From Nissabacter sp. SGAir0207 (GTDB lineage: Bacteria > Pseudomonadota > Gammaproteobacteria > Enterobacterales > Enterobacteriaceae), in the NCBI RefSeq assembly GCF_005491205.1, contig NZ_CP028035.1:2604001-2668000 (forward strand): a DNA stretch of 64,000 nt. The letters run 5' to 3'. The notes beneath the pieces were generated by a model, which had not been told where the DNA came from, ran no database searches, and saw nothing but the letters and a program-made list of their open reading frames with translations. Shown here one piece after another: positions 45,166-54,954 of this stretch. The position numbers and the translations under genes were made by a program. Each line of letters begins with the position of its first letter. Within the stretch, counting starts at the first letter, position 1.

Positions 45166-45876
45166 TTAGCGGCGGTTGCCGAAGATGCGCAGCAGCATCA
45201 GGAACAGGTTGATGAAGTCGAGGTAGAGCGTCAGCGCGCCGACGATCGAGTACTTGCGGAAGCTGTCACGGTCAGCCGGATTGAGCTGCTCGCCGATGTT
45301 TTTCAGCTTCTGGGTGTCATAGGCGGTCAGACCCACGAACACCACCACCCCGATGTAGGTCACGGCCCACATCAGCGCGCTGCTCTTCAGCCAGATATTG
45401 ACCACCGAGGCCAGCACGATGCCGATCAGCGCCATAAACAGCATACTGCCCATGCCACTCAGGTCACGCTTGGTGGTGTAGCCGTAGAGGCTCATCGCGC
45501 CAAACATCCCGCCGGTCACCACAAAGGTGCTGGCGATGGAGGAGTAGGTGTAGAGCACGAAGATGCTGGAGAGCGTCAGCCCGGTCAGCACCGAGTAGAG
45601 CATAAACAGCGTGGTGGCGACCGCGCCGCTCATGCGGTTCACCAGCCCGGAGAGCACAAACACCACCGCCAGTTGGGCGATGATCAGGCCAAAGAAGGTC
45701 ATCTGGCTGGAGAAGATCGCCTGCATGATCGCCGGCGTGTTGGCGGCGTACCAGGAGACGAAGGCGGTCAGCAGCAGGCCGCAGGTCATCCAGCCGTAGA
45801 CCTGCGCCATGTAGGTCTGGAGGCCGGTGCTGGCACCCTGGATGATGGTATTGTTGGAACGCGGATATCTGTCCAT
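45166..45876 (-). CDS. ybhL: Bax inhibitor-1 family membrane protein YbhL
   Basis: This 236-residue protein has seven membrane spans and the BI-1/UPF0005 motifs [27 protein letters not shown] and [23 protein letters not shown]. The C-terminal half, [14 protein letters not shown]...[18 protein letters not shown], matches E. coli YbhL almost exactly. Members of this family form calcium-leak or ion channels; the E. coli role is not settled. The ATG at 45876 matches the E. coli start. Confidence 0.95.
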   Translation of the reverse strand: MDRYPRSNNTIIQGASTGLQTYMAQVYGWMTCGLLLTAFVSWYAANTPAIMQAIFSSQMTFFGLIIAQLAVVFVLSGLVNRMSGAVATTLFMLYSVLTGLTLSSIFVLYTYSSIASTFVVTGGMFGAMSLYGYTTKRDLSGMGSMLFMALIGIVLASVVNIWLKSSALMWAVTYIGVVVFVGLTAYDTQKLKNIGEQLNPADRDSFRKYSIVGALTLYLDFINLFLMLLRIFGNRR

Positions 45877-45964
45877 GTGAAACCTTTTTGCGTAAGTGAC
45901 AGAAAAGTCAGGCTGCAACCACAGCCCCCCAAAAAGTATAGTCTACCACAGGCGGGCCGCTGCC

Positions 45965-46444
45965 TCAGGCCTCCGGCTTCCCGGCCCAGCGGTCGGCGGC
46001 TTGATGGTCGCTGTCACGCGCCGCCACCCAGCGCTCGCCCTCTGGCGTCGCCTCGCGCTTCCAGAACGGGGCGCGGGTCTTCAGGTAGTCCATGATGAAC
46101 TCCGCCGCCTCAAAGGCCATGCCACGGTGGGCGGCGCTGACGCCGACGAACACAATCTCGTCGCCGGGGTACATCGCGCCGATGCGGTGGATCACCGTGA
46201 CGCGCTGCAACGCCCAGCGGCCGCGCGCCTCCGCCACGATCTCCGCCAGCGCCTTCTCGGTCATGCCGGGGTAGTGCTCCAGCGTCAAGGTGCTGACGTC
46301 CGCGCCCAGATTGTGGTTGCGCACCTTGCCGGTGAAGGTGACCACTGCGCCGTCGTCGTCGCACGCCGCCAGCCAAGGGTACTCATCCCCGACGCTAAAA
46401 CGCGCCTCGCCGACGCGGATACGGGTCTGCTCACGCTCTGCCAT
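45965..46444 (-). CDS. moaE: Molybdopterin synthase catalytic subunit MoaE
   Basis: This 159-residue protein converts precursor Z to molybdopterin with MoaD. Conserved parts are GAVVTFTGKVRNHN, LEHYPGMTEKAL, VIHRIGAMYPGDEIVFVGVSAAHR and YLKTRAPFWKRE, which holds active-site lysines. The ATG at 46444 lies 1 base after the moaD stop. It is the last gene of moaABCDE. Confidence 0.95.
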   Translation of the reverse strand: MAEREQTRIRVGEARFSVGDEYPWLAACDDDGAVVTFTGKVRNHNLGADVSTLTLEHYPGMTEKALAEIVAEARGRWALQRVTVIHRIGAMYPGDEIVFVGVSAAHRGMAFEAAEFIMDYLKTRAPFWKREATPEGERWVAARDSDHQAADRWAGKPEA

Positions 46445-46445
46445 C

Positions 46446-46691
46446 TCAGCCCCCGGTGACCGGTGGGAAGAAGGCGACCTCGTCGCCCGCCTGCAACGGG
46501 TGGGCCATCGCCACCAGCGACTGGTTAACCGCCGCCAGCAAGTTGCCCTCCCCCAGCGCCAGCGCCCAGCGATCACCGCGCGCGCAGAGCGCCTGCCGCA
46601 GCGACTCCACGTCCGGGTAGGTGGCTGGCAGGCTGAGGCTGGCGGTGCCAACCAGTTCGCGCACCTGGGCGAAAAACAGGATCTCAATCAT
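46446..46691 (-). CDS. moaD: Molybdopterin synthase sulfur carrier subunit MoaD
   Basis: This 81-residue ubiquitin-like protein begins [13 protein letters not shown] and ends with the essential Gly-Gly (VTGG), which is thiocarboxylated and donates sulfur in the MoaD-MoaE complex. The start overlaps the moaC stop by 4 bases (ATGA). Confidence 0.95.
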   Translation of the reverse strand: MIEILFFAQVRELVGTASLSLPATYPDVESLRQALCARGDRWALALGEGNLLAAVNQSLVAMAHPLQAGDEVAFFPPVTGG

Positions 46692-47167
46692 GGGGCCGCC
46701 TCAAAATCACCGGACTTGCCGCCGCTCTTCGCCAGCAGGCGCACCGGGCCAATCACCATATCTTTCTGCACTGCCTTGCACATGTCATAGATGGTCAGCG
46801 CGGCCACCGAGGCGGCAGTCAGCGCCTCCATCTCGACGCCGGTCTTGCCGCTCAGGCGGCAGCGCGACTCAATGCGCACGCGGTTGTGCGCTGGCTGCGC
46901 CTCCAGCTGCACCTCGACCTTGGTCAGCAGCAGCGGGTGGCAGAGCGGGATCAGATCCCAGGTCTTTTTGGCGGCCTGAATGCCCGCGATGCGCGCGGTG
47001 GCGAACACGTCGCCCTTGTGGTGGCTACCGTCGATGATCATCGCCAGCGTGGCGGGCAGCATCTCGACGAACGCCTCGGCGCGCGCCTCGCGCACCGTCT
47101 CGGCCTTGGCGGAGACATCCACCATGTGGGCCTCGCCAGCGGCATTAATGTGGGTCAGTTGGGACAT
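46688..47167 (-). CDS. moaC: Cyclic pyranopterin monophosphate synthase MoaC
   Basis: This 159-residue enzyme forms precursor Z from the MoaA product. It has the conserved [18 protein letters not shown] near residues 75-82, and [28 protein letters not shown], which contains the catalytic residues. The moaB stop region is 2 bases upstream, and moaD overlaps its end. Length as in E. coli. Confidence 0.96.
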   Translation of the reverse strand: MSQLTHINAAGEAHMVDVSAKAETVREARAEAFVEMLPATLAMIIDGSHHKGDVFATARIAGIQAAKKTWDLIPLCHPLLLTKVEVQLEAQPAHNRVRIESRCRLSGKTGVEMEALTAASVAALTIYDMCKAVQKDMVIGPVRLLAKSGGKSGDFEAAP

Positions 47168-47169
47168 GG

Positions 47170-47715
47170 TTACTCGTTCTCATCCGTTCCGTCGTCCTGC
47201 GGCAGGGCCTTCAGGTGCGGAATAAAGTTACAGGGGCGTTGGCGCGCGTCGAGTTGCTCGGCAATGATGCGCTCCCAGGCGGTGCGGCAGGCGCGGGTCG
47301 AGCCGGGCATGGCGAAGATCGCCGTCTGGTTGGCGAGGCCGCCGATGGCGCGCGACTGGATGGTCGAGGTGCCGATCTCCTCGTAGGAGGCCATGCGGAA
47401 CAGCTCGCCGAAGCCCTCGATCTCGCGGTCAAACAGCGGACGCAGCGCCTCTGGCGTGGTGTTGTGCGCCGAGAAACCGGTGCCGCCGTTGATTAAAATC
47501 ACCTGCACATCCGGGTCGGCAATCCACGCCGATACCACGGCGCGGATCTGGTAGAGGTTATCCTTCACGATGCGGCTCACCACCACGCGGTGGCCAGCCT
47601 CATGCGCCGCCTCGCGCAGGTAGTCGCCCGAGGTGTCGTCAGCCTCGGTGCGGGAGTCGGACACGGTCAGCACCGCAAGCTGGGCGGGAATAAAGACGCT
47701 GCCGGCTTTGCTCAT
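47170..47715 (-). CDS. moaB: Molybdenum cofactor biosynthesis protein MoaB
   Basis: This 181-residue protein has the MPT-binding [17 protein letters not shown] and [14 protein letters not shown] motifs of the MoaB/MogA family, which adenylates molybdopterin. It is about 11 residues longer than E. coli MoaB at its C-terminal end ([12 protein letters not shown]). The ATG at 47715 has GGAGCT upstream; the frame extends further without homology. Second gene of the operon. Confidence 0.94.
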   Translation of the reverse strand: MSKAGSVFIPAQLAVLTVSDSRTEADDTSGDYLREAAHEAGHRVVVSRIVKDNLYQIRAVVSAWIADPDVQVILINGGTGFSAHNTTPEALRPLFDREIEGFGELFRMASYEEIGTSTIQSRAIGGLANQTAIFAMPGSTRACRTAWERIIAEQLDARQRPCNFIPHLKALPQDDGTDENE

Positions 47716-47740
47716 AGAAGCTCCTTGACGAAACGGCGGA

Positions 47741-48727
47741 TCAGCCGCCGATAAATGAGAGGTTTTGCGTGATGCCGGTGTTGCCCTGATGCAGGAAGTG
47801 GGTCTGCTTTTTGCGTTGCAGCCCGCCCTGAATGCGATCGAGCAGCGCCTCGCGATCGCGGTCATCGGCCAGCAGGTCGCGCAGCGGCACCCCCTGTTCA
47901 CCGAACAGGCAGAGGTGCAGGTTGCCGATCGCCGAGACGCGCAGGCGGTTGCAGCTGGCGCAGAAGTCCTTCTCGTAGGGCATGATCAGGCCAATCTCAC
48001 CGCAATAGTCCGGGTGGCGGAACACCTGCGCCGGGCCATCGCTGCGGCCGCGCAGTTGCAGTTGCCAGCCAGCGGCCAGCAGTTGGTCACGGATCACCTC
48101 ACCGGAGAGATGGTGCTTGCGGAACAGGTCGCCGCCGTCGCCGGTCTCCATCAGCTCAATAAAGCGTAGCTGAATCGGGCGATCTTTTATCCAGTTGAGG
48201 AATGCCGGCAGTTGGTTGTGGTTGACGCCGCGCATCAGCACCGCGTTGACCTTCACCTTCTCATAGCCCGCCTCGAAGGCGGCATCGATGCCGGCCATCA
48301 CCTGGCGGAACTTGTCCTGCCCGGTGATGGCATGGAACTGGCGGGCGTCGAGGCTATCGACGCTGACGTTGATCGCCGTCAGCCCGGCATCGCGCCAGGC
48401 AGCGACGTCACGCGCCATGCGGTAGCCGTTGGTGGTCACCGCCAGCGTGCGGATGCCGGGGTTCTCACGCACCGCGGCGATGATCTCGCAGAAGTCGCGG
48501 CGCAGGCTCGGCTCGCCGCCGGTCAGGCGCACCTTTTCGGTGCCGAGGTCGGCGAAGGCGCGGGTGACGCGGCGGATCTCATCCAGCGACAGAAAGCTCT
48601 TCTTGGCATGGCCGCTCGGTTTGTAGCCATCCGGCAGGCAGTAAGTACAGCGGAAATTACATACGTCGGTAATCGACAGGCGCAAGTAGTAGAACTTGCG
48701 CGCAAAAGCATCGGTAAGTTGGGGCAC
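47741..48727 (-). CDS. moaA: GTP 3',8-cyclase MoaA, GTG start
   Basis: This 328-residue radical SAM enzyme begins the Moco pathway by cyclising GTP. The N-terminal [4Fe-4S] site is CNFRCTYC (Cys23, 27, 30), and the C-terminal cluster site is [18 protein letters not shown]. The terminal GG is kept. I start it at a GTG at 48727, where the reading aligns with E. coli MoaA and with the end of the Moco riboswitch. An in-frame ATG at 48763 looks like a start but is inside the riboswitch. Regulation by the Moco RNA is likely. Confidence 0.92.
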   Translation of the reverse strand: MPQLTDAFARKFYYLRLSITDVCNFRCTYCLPDGYKPSGHAKKSFLSLDEIRRVTRAFADLGTEKVRLTGGEPSLRRDFCEIIAAVRENPGIRTLAVTTNGYRMARDVAAWRDAGLTAINVSVDSLDARQFHAITGQDKFRQVMAGIDAAFEAGYEKVKVNAVLMRGVNHNQLPAFLNWIKDRPIQLRFIELMETGDGGDLFRKHHLSGEVIRDQLLAAGWQLQLRGRSDGPAQVFRHPDYCGEIGLIMPYEKDFCASCNRLRVSAIGNLHLCLFGEQGVPLRDLLADDRDREALLDRIQGGLQRKKQTHFLHQGNTGITQNLSFIGG

Positions 48728-48730
48728 CTG

Positions 48731-48858
48731 TAACACCTTTCCAAATACGGGAGATGCAGGCATTTCTGCCTCGCACCCTGGTGGCGTTCGCCACGGCCAG
48801 GGCGCCATATCATTTATGTCAGTAAGAAAAATGACTTAGGCGCAAAGGCTAGGAGTGT
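48731..48858 (-). ncRNA. Moco (molybdenum cofactor) RNA motif / riboswitch
   Basis: On the minus strand the leader reads CACTCCTAGCCT at its 5' end, then GGCCGTG and CGCCACCAGGG around a short loop. Later come GAAATGCCTGC, CTCCCGTAT and GGAAAGGTGT, which closely follow the E. coli moaA leader. This RNA reduces moa expression when Moco is plentiful. It ends 3 bases before the GTG start of moaA, so its last part also carries the ribosome-binding GGAAAGG. Confidence 0.88.
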
Positions 48859-49102
48859 GGTCACCAACCGGCCGCGTGTGGCGGGGGGTCAGGACGCATT
48901 GAGTGGGAAATTTTAGCGCTAAATTGCGCGCAGCGCCAATCCGCTTTTTCGCTATATACATTGATATATAACGGAATTTGCCGCGCAACCGCTTGCTTCG
49001 CAACCACCGGTAACAGCCGGGATAAAATTCAGGTAAAATCGCCGCCGTCGCGTCAGGGTTGCCTGCCGCCAGGCCCCCGTACCGATCTCAAGAAGGATCC
49101 CT
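48859..49102. other. Divergent gap between moaA leader and yvcK
   Basis: No gene is seen. It includes an AT-rich stretch with TATATACATTGATATATAA around 48953-48971, probably promoter sequence for yvcK or the Moco leader, and GAAGGATCC just before the yvcK ATG as its ribosome site. Confidence 0.5.
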
Positions 49103-50011
49103 ATGCGCAACAGAACATTAGCTGACCTCGACCGGGTCGTCGCCCTTGGCGGCGGCCACGGACTGGGCCGAGTGATGTCCGCCCTCTCCCCGCTCGGCTC
49201 GCGCCTGACCGGCATTGTCACCACCACCGACAACGGCGGCTCCACCGGGCGCATTCGCCGCTCGGAGGGCGGCATCGCCTGGGGCGACATGCGCAACTGC
49301 CTCAACCAGCTAATCACCGAGCCGAGCGTCGCCTCGGCGATGTTTGAGTACCGCTTCAGCGGCAATGGCGAACTGGCTGGCCACAACCTTGGCAACCTGA
49401 TGCTGAAAGCGCTGGACAATCTGAGCGTGCGGCCGCTGGAGGCGATCAATCTGGTGCGCAGCCTGCTGAAGGTGGACGCCCAACTGATCCCGATGTCAGA
49501 GCAGCCGGTGGATCTGGTGGCGCTCGACCACGAGGGCAACCACGTCTATGGCGAGGTGGACGTTGATCAGTTGCAGCACATGCCGCAGCAACTGATGCTG
49601 TCGCCGCCGGTGCACGCCACCGCCGAGGCGCTGGAGGCGATTGCCCACGCTGACATCATCCTGATTGGGCCGGGCAGTTTCCTCACCAGCCTGATGCCGC
49701 TGCTGTTGCTGGAGGAGCTGGCGACCGCCCTGCGCCGCAGCAGCGCGCCGATCCTCTACATCGGCAATCTGGGGCGCGAACTGAGCGTCGCCGCCGCCTC
49801 GCTGTCGCTGGCGGACAAGCTGAGCCTGATGGAGAAACGCATCGGCCGCCGGGCGATTCAGGCGGTGATTGCCGGGCCACAGGTGAATACAGACGGGCTT
49901 GACGGGCGGCTGGTTATCCAGCAGCCGTTGGAGGCCAGCGACATCCCCTACCGCCACGATCGCGAGTTGCTGCGCCGGGCGCTGGAGCGGGCATTGCAGT
50001 TGATGAAGTGA
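49103..50011 (+). CDS. yvcK: Gluconeogenesis factor family protein YvcK (YbhK)
   Basis: This 302-residue protein belongs to the CofD/YvcK family. It shows [22 protein letters not shown] (nucleotide-sugar binding, about 10-31), [31 protein letters not shown] and a later [15 protein letters not shown]. In Bacillus YvcK binds UDP-GlcNAc and is needed for growth on gluconeogenic carbon; the enteric role is less clear. It is divergent from moaA, as in E. coli. AAGGATCC precedes the ATG. Confidence 0.93.
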   Translation: MRNRTLADLDRVVALGGGHGLGRVMSALSPLGSRLTGIVTTTDNGGSTGRIRRSEGGIAWGDMRNCLNQLITEPSVASAMFEYRFSGNGELAGHNLGNLMLKALDNLSVRPLEAINLVRSLLKVDAQLIPMSEQPVDLVALDHEGNHVYGEVDVDQLQHMPQQLMLSPPVHATAEALEAIAHADIILIGPGSFLTSLMPLLLLEELATALRRSSAPILYIGNLGRELSVAAASLSLADKLSLMEKRIGRRAIQAVIAGPQVNTDGLDGRLVIQQPLEASDIPYRHDRELLRRALERALQLMK

Positions 50012-50012
50012 A

Positions 50013-50040
50013 AAAAAACCGCCGAACCGGCGGTTTTTTT
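50013..50040. terminator. Terminator after yvcK
   Basis: AAAAAACCGCCG pairs with CGGCGGTTTTTT across AAC. The T-run overlaps the stop of the convergent VF530-family gene, and the symmetric sequence probably serves both. Confidence 0.9.
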
Positions 50041-50284
50041 ATGGCTGCTTCCAGGGATTGTTGTGCTGGGTGTCGAGGTAAAGCTCCTCCACCTTCTGGC
50101 GCGCCCACGGGGTGCGGCGCAGGAATTTCAGGCTCGACTTGATGCTCGGATCGCTCTTGAAGCAGTTGATGTTGATGCGCTGGGCCAGACCCGGCCAGCC
50201 GTAGTGATCGACCAGTTCGGTCAGCAGCCGCTCCAGCGTAATGCCGTGCAGCGGATCGTTGGAAGATGTGGGGGAGTGTGTCAT
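50039..50284 (-). CDS. VF530 family DNA-binding protein (DUF2132)
   Basis: This 81-residue protein matches the VF530 family: [61 protein letters not shown], shown here as a family description with key blocks LHGITLE, INCFK and TPWAR. The structure in this family is a small double-stranded DNA-binding-like fold, with role unknown. The ATG at 50284 begins a conserved MTHSP region; the open frame extends further. Convergent with yvcK. Confidence 0.82.
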   Translation of the reverse strand: MTHSPTSSNDPLHGITLERLLTELVDHYGWPGLAQRININCFKSDPSIKSSLKFLRRTPWARQKVEELYLDTQHNNPWKQP

Positions 50285-50351
50285 GGCCGCGTGCCTCAAA
50301 AAATCGGGGCGCACACCTTAACAGGTTTATGCGCCCCGGCAAACGCCGGCC

Positions 50352-52358
50352 TCAGGAGGCGGCGATGAACTGCTCGCGCAGTTGCTGGATCTCGTCGCGC
50401 ACGTTGGCCGCCTCCTCGAACTCCAGGTTCTGGGCGTGGACGTACATTTTGGCCTCCAGCTCGCGGATCTTGTTCTCCAGCGCCTTTGGCGACAGCGCGT
50501 TGTAGGTGGCCTTCGCCTCGGCGGCACGCTTGCTCTGCTTGGTGCGCGAGGTCGGCTGGCCGATCTGCAGGATGTCGGCGATGCGCTTGTTGAGGCCCTG
50601 CGGCGTGATGCCATGCTCCTCGTTGTAAGCCATCTGCTTGGCGCGGCGGCGCTCCGTCTCCTCAATGGCGCGCGCCATCGAGTTAGTGATCTTGTCGCCG
50701 TAGAGAATCGCCTTGCCGTTCAGGTTACGCGCCGCGCGGCCGATGGTCTGGATCAGCGAACGCTCGGAGCGCAGGAAGCCCTCTTTGTCGGCGTCGAGGA
50801 TCGCCACCAGCGACACCTCTGGCATGTCCAACCCCTCACGCAGCAAGTTGATGCCCACCAGCACGTCAAACTCGCCCAGACGCAGGTCGCGGATGATCTC
50901 GACACGCTCCACGGTGTCAATGTCAGAGTGCAGGTAGCGCACCCGCTCGCCATGCTCCTCCAGGTACTCGGTCAAATCCTCCGCCATGCGCTTGGTCAGT
51001 GTGGTGACCAGCACACGCTCATTGATCGCCACGCGTTTGCGGATCTCAGAGAGCAGGTCATCTACCTGGGTGGCCACCGGGCGCACCTCAATCAGCGGGT
51101 CGAGCAGGCCGGTCGGCCGCACCACCTGGTCAATCACCTCGCCGCCTGACTTCTCCAGCTCGTAGTTGCCGGGGGTCGCCGAGACGTAGATGGTCTGCGG
51201 TGCCAGCGCCTCAAACTCCTCAAAGCGCATCGGGCGGTTGTCGAGCGCCGACGGCAGGCGGAAGCCATACTCCACCAGCGTCTCTTTGCGCGCGCGGTCG
51301 CCGCGGTACATGCCGCCAAGCTGCGGAATGGTAACGTGCGACTCATCGATCACCAGCAGGCCGTCGGCCGGCAGGTAGTCAAACAGCGTCGGCGGGGCCT
51401 CGCCCGGCCCGCGGCCGGAGAGGTAGCGCGAGTAGTTCTCAATGCCGGAGCAGTAACCCAGCTCGTTCATCATCTCCAGGTCAAACTGGGTGCGCTGGGT
51501 CAGGCGCTGCTCTTCGAGCAGCTTGTTGTTCGCCAGCAGCCCCTTGCGGCGGTCAGCCAGCTCCTCCTTGATGCCCTCCATCGCCTCCAGGATGCGCTCA
51601 CGCGGCGTCACGTAGTGGGTCTTGGGGTAGATGGTGAAGCGCTGTACATCCTGCTCCAGGTGGCCGGTGAGCGGGTCGAACAGCGACAGGCGCTCCACCT
51701 CCTCGTCGAACAGCTCCACACGCAGCGCCAGGTCATCGGACTCCGCCGGGAAGATGTCAATCACCTCGCCGCGCACGCGGAAGGTGCCGCGCTGGAACGC
51801 CTGATCGTTGCGGGCATATTGCAGCTCCGCCAGCCGACGCAGGATGGCGCGCTGGTCGATCAACATGCCGCGCGTCAGGTGCAGCATCATCTTCAGGTAG
51901 GTATTGGGATCGCCGAGGCCGTAGATGGCGGAGACCGAGGCCACCACGATCACGTCGCGCCGCTCCAGCAGCGCCTTGGTGGCCGACAGGCGCATCTGCT
52001 CGATATGCTCGTTGACCGCCGCGTCCTTCTCGATGAATGTGTCGGAGCTGGGCACGTAGGCTTCCGGCTGGTAGTAGTCGTAGTAGGAGACGAAGTACTC
52101 CACGGCATTCTCCGGGAAGAACTCCTTCATCTCGCCATAGAGCTGCGCCGCCAGCGTCTTGTTGGGTGCCAGCACCATAGTGGGGCGATTGAGGTCGGCG
52201 ATGACGTTGGCGACGGTAAAGGTCTTGCCGGAACCGGTCACCCCGAGCAGTGTCTGGTGCGCCAGTCCGTTCTCCAGCCCCTCTTCCAGGCGGCGGATCG
52301 CCTCGGGCTGATCCCCGGACGGCTTGAAATCGGAACGAAGTTTGAACGTTTTACTCAT
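50352..52358 (-). CDS. uvrB: Excinuclease ABC subunit B
   Basis: This 668-residue helicase-like subunit checks DNA damage in nucleotide excision repair. Walker A GVTGSGKT lies at 39-46, followed by the beta-hairpin [21 protein letters not shown], the DESH box in [13 protein letters not shown], the IGRAARN motif VI and a C-terminal UVR motif ending the protein ([18 protein letters not shown]). The ATG at 52358 matches E. coli [11 protein letters not shown]... The upstream promoter carries a LexA-like site. Confidence 0.97.
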   Translation of the reverse strand: MSKTFKLRSDFKPSGDQPEAIRRLEEGLENGLAHQTLLGVTGSGKTFTVANVIADLNRPTMVLAPNKTLAAQLYGEMKEFFPENAVEYFVSYYDYYQPEAYVPSSDTFIEKDAAVNEHIEQMRLSATKALLERRDVIVVASVSAIYGLGDPNTYLKMMLHLTRGMLIDQRAILRRLAELQYARNDQAFQRGTFRVRGEVIDIFPAESDDLALRVELFDEEVERLSLFDPLTGHLEQDVQRFTIYPKTHYVTPRERILEAMEGIKEELADRRKGLLANNKLLEEQRLTQRTQFDLEMMNELGYCSGIENYSRYLSGRGPGEAPPTLFDYLPADGLLVIDESHVTIPQLGGMYRGDRARKETLVEYGFRLPSALDNRPMRFEEFEALAPQTIYVSATPGNYELEKSGGEVIDQVVRPTGLLDPLIEVRPVATQVDDLLSEIRKRVAINERVLVTTLTKRMAEDLTEYLEEHGERVRYLHSDIDTVERVEIIRDLRLGEFDVLVGINLLREGLDMPEVSLVAILDADKEGFLRSERSLIQTIGRAARNLNGKAILYGDKITNSMARAIEETERRRAKQMAYNEEHGITPQGLNKRIADILQIGQPTSRTKQSKRAAEAKATYNALSPKALENKIRELEAKMYVHAQNLEFEEAANVRDEIQQLREQFIAAS

Positions 52359-52477
52359 TGAATAGGCTACCTGTTGGAGAGTCGTGCAACGCTGCGTAAG
52401 GGGAAGATGCCCCACGACGCGAAAAGGCGCCCGCACGGCTAGTAAGTATGGAGGCCGGCGCGATTTTTTCCACCCCT

Positions 52478-52505
52478 ATTCTACTGGATATAATCCCAGG
52501 TTCAA
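52478..52505 (-). promoter_or_regulatory. uvrB promoter with LexA (SOS) box in the spacer
   Basis: On the minus strand TTGAAC (52505-52500) and TAGAAT (52483-52478) are 16 bp apart. The whole spacer is CTGGGATTATATCCAG, a CTG-N10-CAG LexA-type site close to the E. coli uvrB box. Binding here would block RNA polymerase. Confidence 0.75.
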
Positions 52506-52603
52506 AGGCGCTTTTTTGCCCGGTTGGCAGCCCTGCCCCAAGATGGGCGGGGCGATGCGCAGCGGTGTGACAAAAAAATGATGGTTTTGTCACATACCAG
52601 ATT

Positions 52604-52834
52604 TTATCCCCAGAACGCAGCGAAAATTAACCTGGTGTTAAAATTTAGCATTTTATTCACGCCGTTTTCATCGCGCAGTCAGCGGTGACTTGTTTTTTAA
52701 TAACCTGCTGAAAGAGAAAGCCTTTTACAAAAAGGGGAGATTGACGGCAATCTGGCCCCAAGCCGCGCCCCGCCTTGCTTGCAGAGAGTTTTCTCAATCT
52801 AATGCACAAGGTTATCCACAGGAATGGTGGATAA
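52604..52834. other. Three DnaA-box-like sites upstream of uvrB
   Basis: TTATCCACA (52812-52820, a perfect DnaA box), an inverted TTATCCACC (52826-52834) and TTATCCCCA (52604-52612) occur in a gene-free, partly AT-rich stretch. The first two are 5 bp apart in opposite directions. They could bind DnaA for regulation or titration. No AT-rich unwinding repeats or neighbouring replication gene were seen, so this is not called an origin. Confidence 0.45.
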
Positions 52835-53567
52835 CTCACACAGGCCCGCAGACGGCGGGAGTTGGCAAAAAACGGTGTTTGGCATATCAATGAGGAATAA
52901 ATGGCTTTTTTTAGTTAATTTTATTCCACTTTTACTGGCTATATATGCTGATAAAGACTAACGCGCCCTCTTGCCAGCGGCAGGAACCCTACTTTGCGCC
53001 GGGGTATTGGTGCAAGTTGCAGCAACCCGAATTCCGCGCTGCACCAGCACCATTCGGCAAGGCACCGGCAGGGTGCAGGCCCCCTCCCCCGCATGGGCCA
53101 AAAGATTAGGATTGCTTATTTATAGAGCAACCTTTTCAGCCCGACATTCATTAACAACCGCTTAACTTCACGTTTCTCCCCGCGCTGCGTGAAACTGGCC
53201 TGAAGATTGCTTTCTCTCTGTCAGGGGAGGTTTTTCCTGTTTCAGGGCACCGGGGCGATACACTGCCTTCCTGTCGCCGTCTCCCTGCTTTAGCCGGGCA
53301 TTTGCTGGCTTTGGCCCATTTATCACTGCCGACGCGGCGTTTCGCTGTGGTTTGTCCGGGGGGATGGGCGGCGACAGACCATGTTCACTCAGCACCCTGC
53401 ACTCTGCGCCCGCTATGCAGCATGAACGGCACGCTGATGACGGATAACCGGTTCTGCACATTGACGGCCAGCCTGGGAAGGTATGCCGGCGCACCACGCG
53501 CAGCGAGCGCCACCTGACACGGTGGGCTTGCACTGACCATGAAGGCGTATCTGGGGGAGAGTGTGAG
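52835..53567. other. Gene-free stretch before the urtE-like gene
   Basis: About 730 bases lack a convincing gene. The first part (52895-52960) is AT-rich, and the rest is mixed. Short open frames here have unnatural composition. Just before the next gene, a frame reads AYLGESVRC and stops; AYLGE resembles the end of UrtD/LivG ATPases, so a decayed remnant is possible but weakly supported. Confidence 0.5.
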
Positions 53568-54275
53568 ATGTTAAGCGTGAAAGCAGTCAACCAATATTAT
53601 GGGCAGACCCACACGCTGTGGGATGTCAACCTGGAGTTGCCGCGCGGCGAGTGCGCCTGCCTGCTGGGGCGCGCAGGCGTCGGCAAGACCACGCTGGTGA
53701 ATTGCATCATGGGCCATCTGCCGGTGAAGAGCGGCACGGTCATCTGGCAGCGCGGCGATGAGCCGCCGCAGAACCTGCTGCAACAGCCGGTGGAGACGCG
53801 CGCCGCCCTCGGCATCAGCTATGTGCCGCAGGGGCGGCCCATCTTCTCCCAGCTCAGCGTGGAGGAGAACCTGCACGTGGCACTGATGGCCGCGCGCCAC
53901 GGCCGACGCGCCATTCCCGACGTGGTGTTTGACCTCTTCCCGGCGCTGCATGACATGGGCAGCCGGCGCGCCGGGGAGTTGACCGGGCCACAGCAGCAGC
54001 AACTGGCGATGGCGCGCGCGCTGGTGCCGGAGCCGGAGTTGCTGATCCTCGATGAGCCGACGGAGGGCGGGCAGCCGGAACTGATGGCGGAGATGGGCAA
54101 CATCATCCACCGCCTCAACCGCGACCTCGGCCTGACGGTGCTGTTGGTGGAGCACCGCCTGCCGTTCATCCGCCGCGTCGCTGACCGCTTCTTCCTGCTC
54201 GACCGTGGCCGCAACGTAGCGGAGGGGACGCTCGACCAGCTCGACGACCAGCTGATCAGCCACTACCTGATGTAG
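53568..54275 (+). CDS. UrtE-like ABC transporter ATPase, orphan
   Basis: This 235-residue ATPase resembles UrtE/LivF: LSVKAVNQYYGQTHTLWDVNLELPRGE, Walker A GRAGVGKTT (usual form GRNGVGKTT), GISYVPQGRPIFSQLSVEENL, Walker B LLILDEPTEG. The ABC signature reads LTGPQQQQ where family members have LSGGQQQQ. The other urea-transporter genes are absent here. The full-length frame and kept Walker motifs argue against simple decay, but activity is doubtful. It converges on bioD, 4 bases apart. Confidence 0.82.
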   Translation: MLSVKAVNQYYGQTHTLWDVNLELPRGECACLLGRAGVGKTTLVNCIMGHLPVKSGTVIWQRGDEPPQNLLQQPVETRAALGISYVPQGRPIFSQLSVEENLHVALMAARHGRRAIPDVVFDLFPALHDMGSRRAGELTGPQQQQLAMARALVPEPELLILDEPTEGGQPELMAEMGNIIHRLNRDLGLTVLLVEHRLPFIRRVADRFFLLDRGRNVAEGTLDQLDDQLISHYLM

Positions 54276-54279
54276 CCGC

Positions 54280-54954
54280 TTAGGTCAGCGCGCTGAGATC
54301 CAAGTAGTGCCCCAGCGGCGCGTCAAGGTTCTCCAGATGGGGAATTTCGCCCAGCAGCGGCGCGGGCAGCAGCTCGCGCAGCGTCGCCATATACTCGGCG
54401 TGGCGGCGGCCCGCTGGCTGCACGCCATTGGCGACCCAGCCCACCAGCGGCAACCCGGCCTGTTGCACCGCCAGCGCCGTCAGCAGCGCGTGGTTGATGC
54501 AGCCCAGCTTTACCCCCACCACCAGAATCACCGGCAGCTGCTCCTGCACCACCCAGTCAGCGAAGCTGAAGCCCTCGCCCAGCGGCGTGAACCAGCCACC
54601 CGCCCCCTCCACCAGCACCCAATCGGCGCGCGCCTCCAGCTGGCGCAGCCCGGCGGAGAGCGTGGCTGCCTCAATCGGCCGCCCCTCTTCGCGGCTGACG
54701 ATGTGCGGCGAGGTCGGCTCGAGGAAGGTGCAGGGGTTGACCTCCTCATAGCCCAGCGCCAGCGTGCTGTGGCGTTGCAGCGCCAGCGCGTCGCTGTTGC
54801 GCGCGCCCTCCGGCGTCATCTCACTGCCGGAAGCCACCGGCTTGTAGCCAGCGGTCTGGTAGCCCGCCAGCGCCGCCGCCTGCAACAGGGCGCTGCTCGC
54901 CACCGTCTTGCCCACCTCGGTGTCAGTGCCAGTGACAAAATAGCGTTTAATCAC
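54280..54954 (-). CDS. bioD: Dethiobiotin synthetase BioD
   Basis: This 224-residue enzyme closes the ureido ring of dethiobiotin from DAPA, CO2 and ATP. The P-loop is TGTDTEVGKT at about residues 8-17, and LVEGAGGWFTPL and KLGCINHALLT are conserved. Last gene of bioBFCD; the start overlaps the bioC stop by 8 bases. Confidence 0.95.
   Translation of the reverse strand: MIKRYFVTGTDTEVGKTVASSALLQAAALAGYQTAGYKPVASGSEMTPEGARNSDALALQRHSTLALGYEEVNPCTFLEPTSPHIVSREEGRPIEAATLSAGLRQLEARADWVLVEGAGGWFTPLGEGFSFADWVVQEQLPVILVVGVKLGCINHALLTALAVQQAGLPLVGWVANGVQPAGRRHAEYMATLRELLPAPLLGEIPHLENLDAPLGHYLDLSALT

Noticed and set aside
48728-48763. N-terminal extension of MoaA from ATG 48763
   Set aside because: This DNA aligns with the 3' part of the Moco RNA motif; homology of MoaA begins at the GTG 48727.
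52604-52834. Chromosomal or plasmid replication origin
   Set aside because: Only three scattered DnaA-like boxes, no unwinding repeats and no replication initiator gene nearby.
52690-52893. 67-residue open frame in the uvrB-urtE gap
   Set aside because: No ribosome site or homology; it runs over the DnaA-box-like sites.
53168-53590. 140-residue open frame (minus) before the urtE-like gene
   Set aside because: Composition unlike protein and overlaps the start of the conserved ATPase on the other strand.
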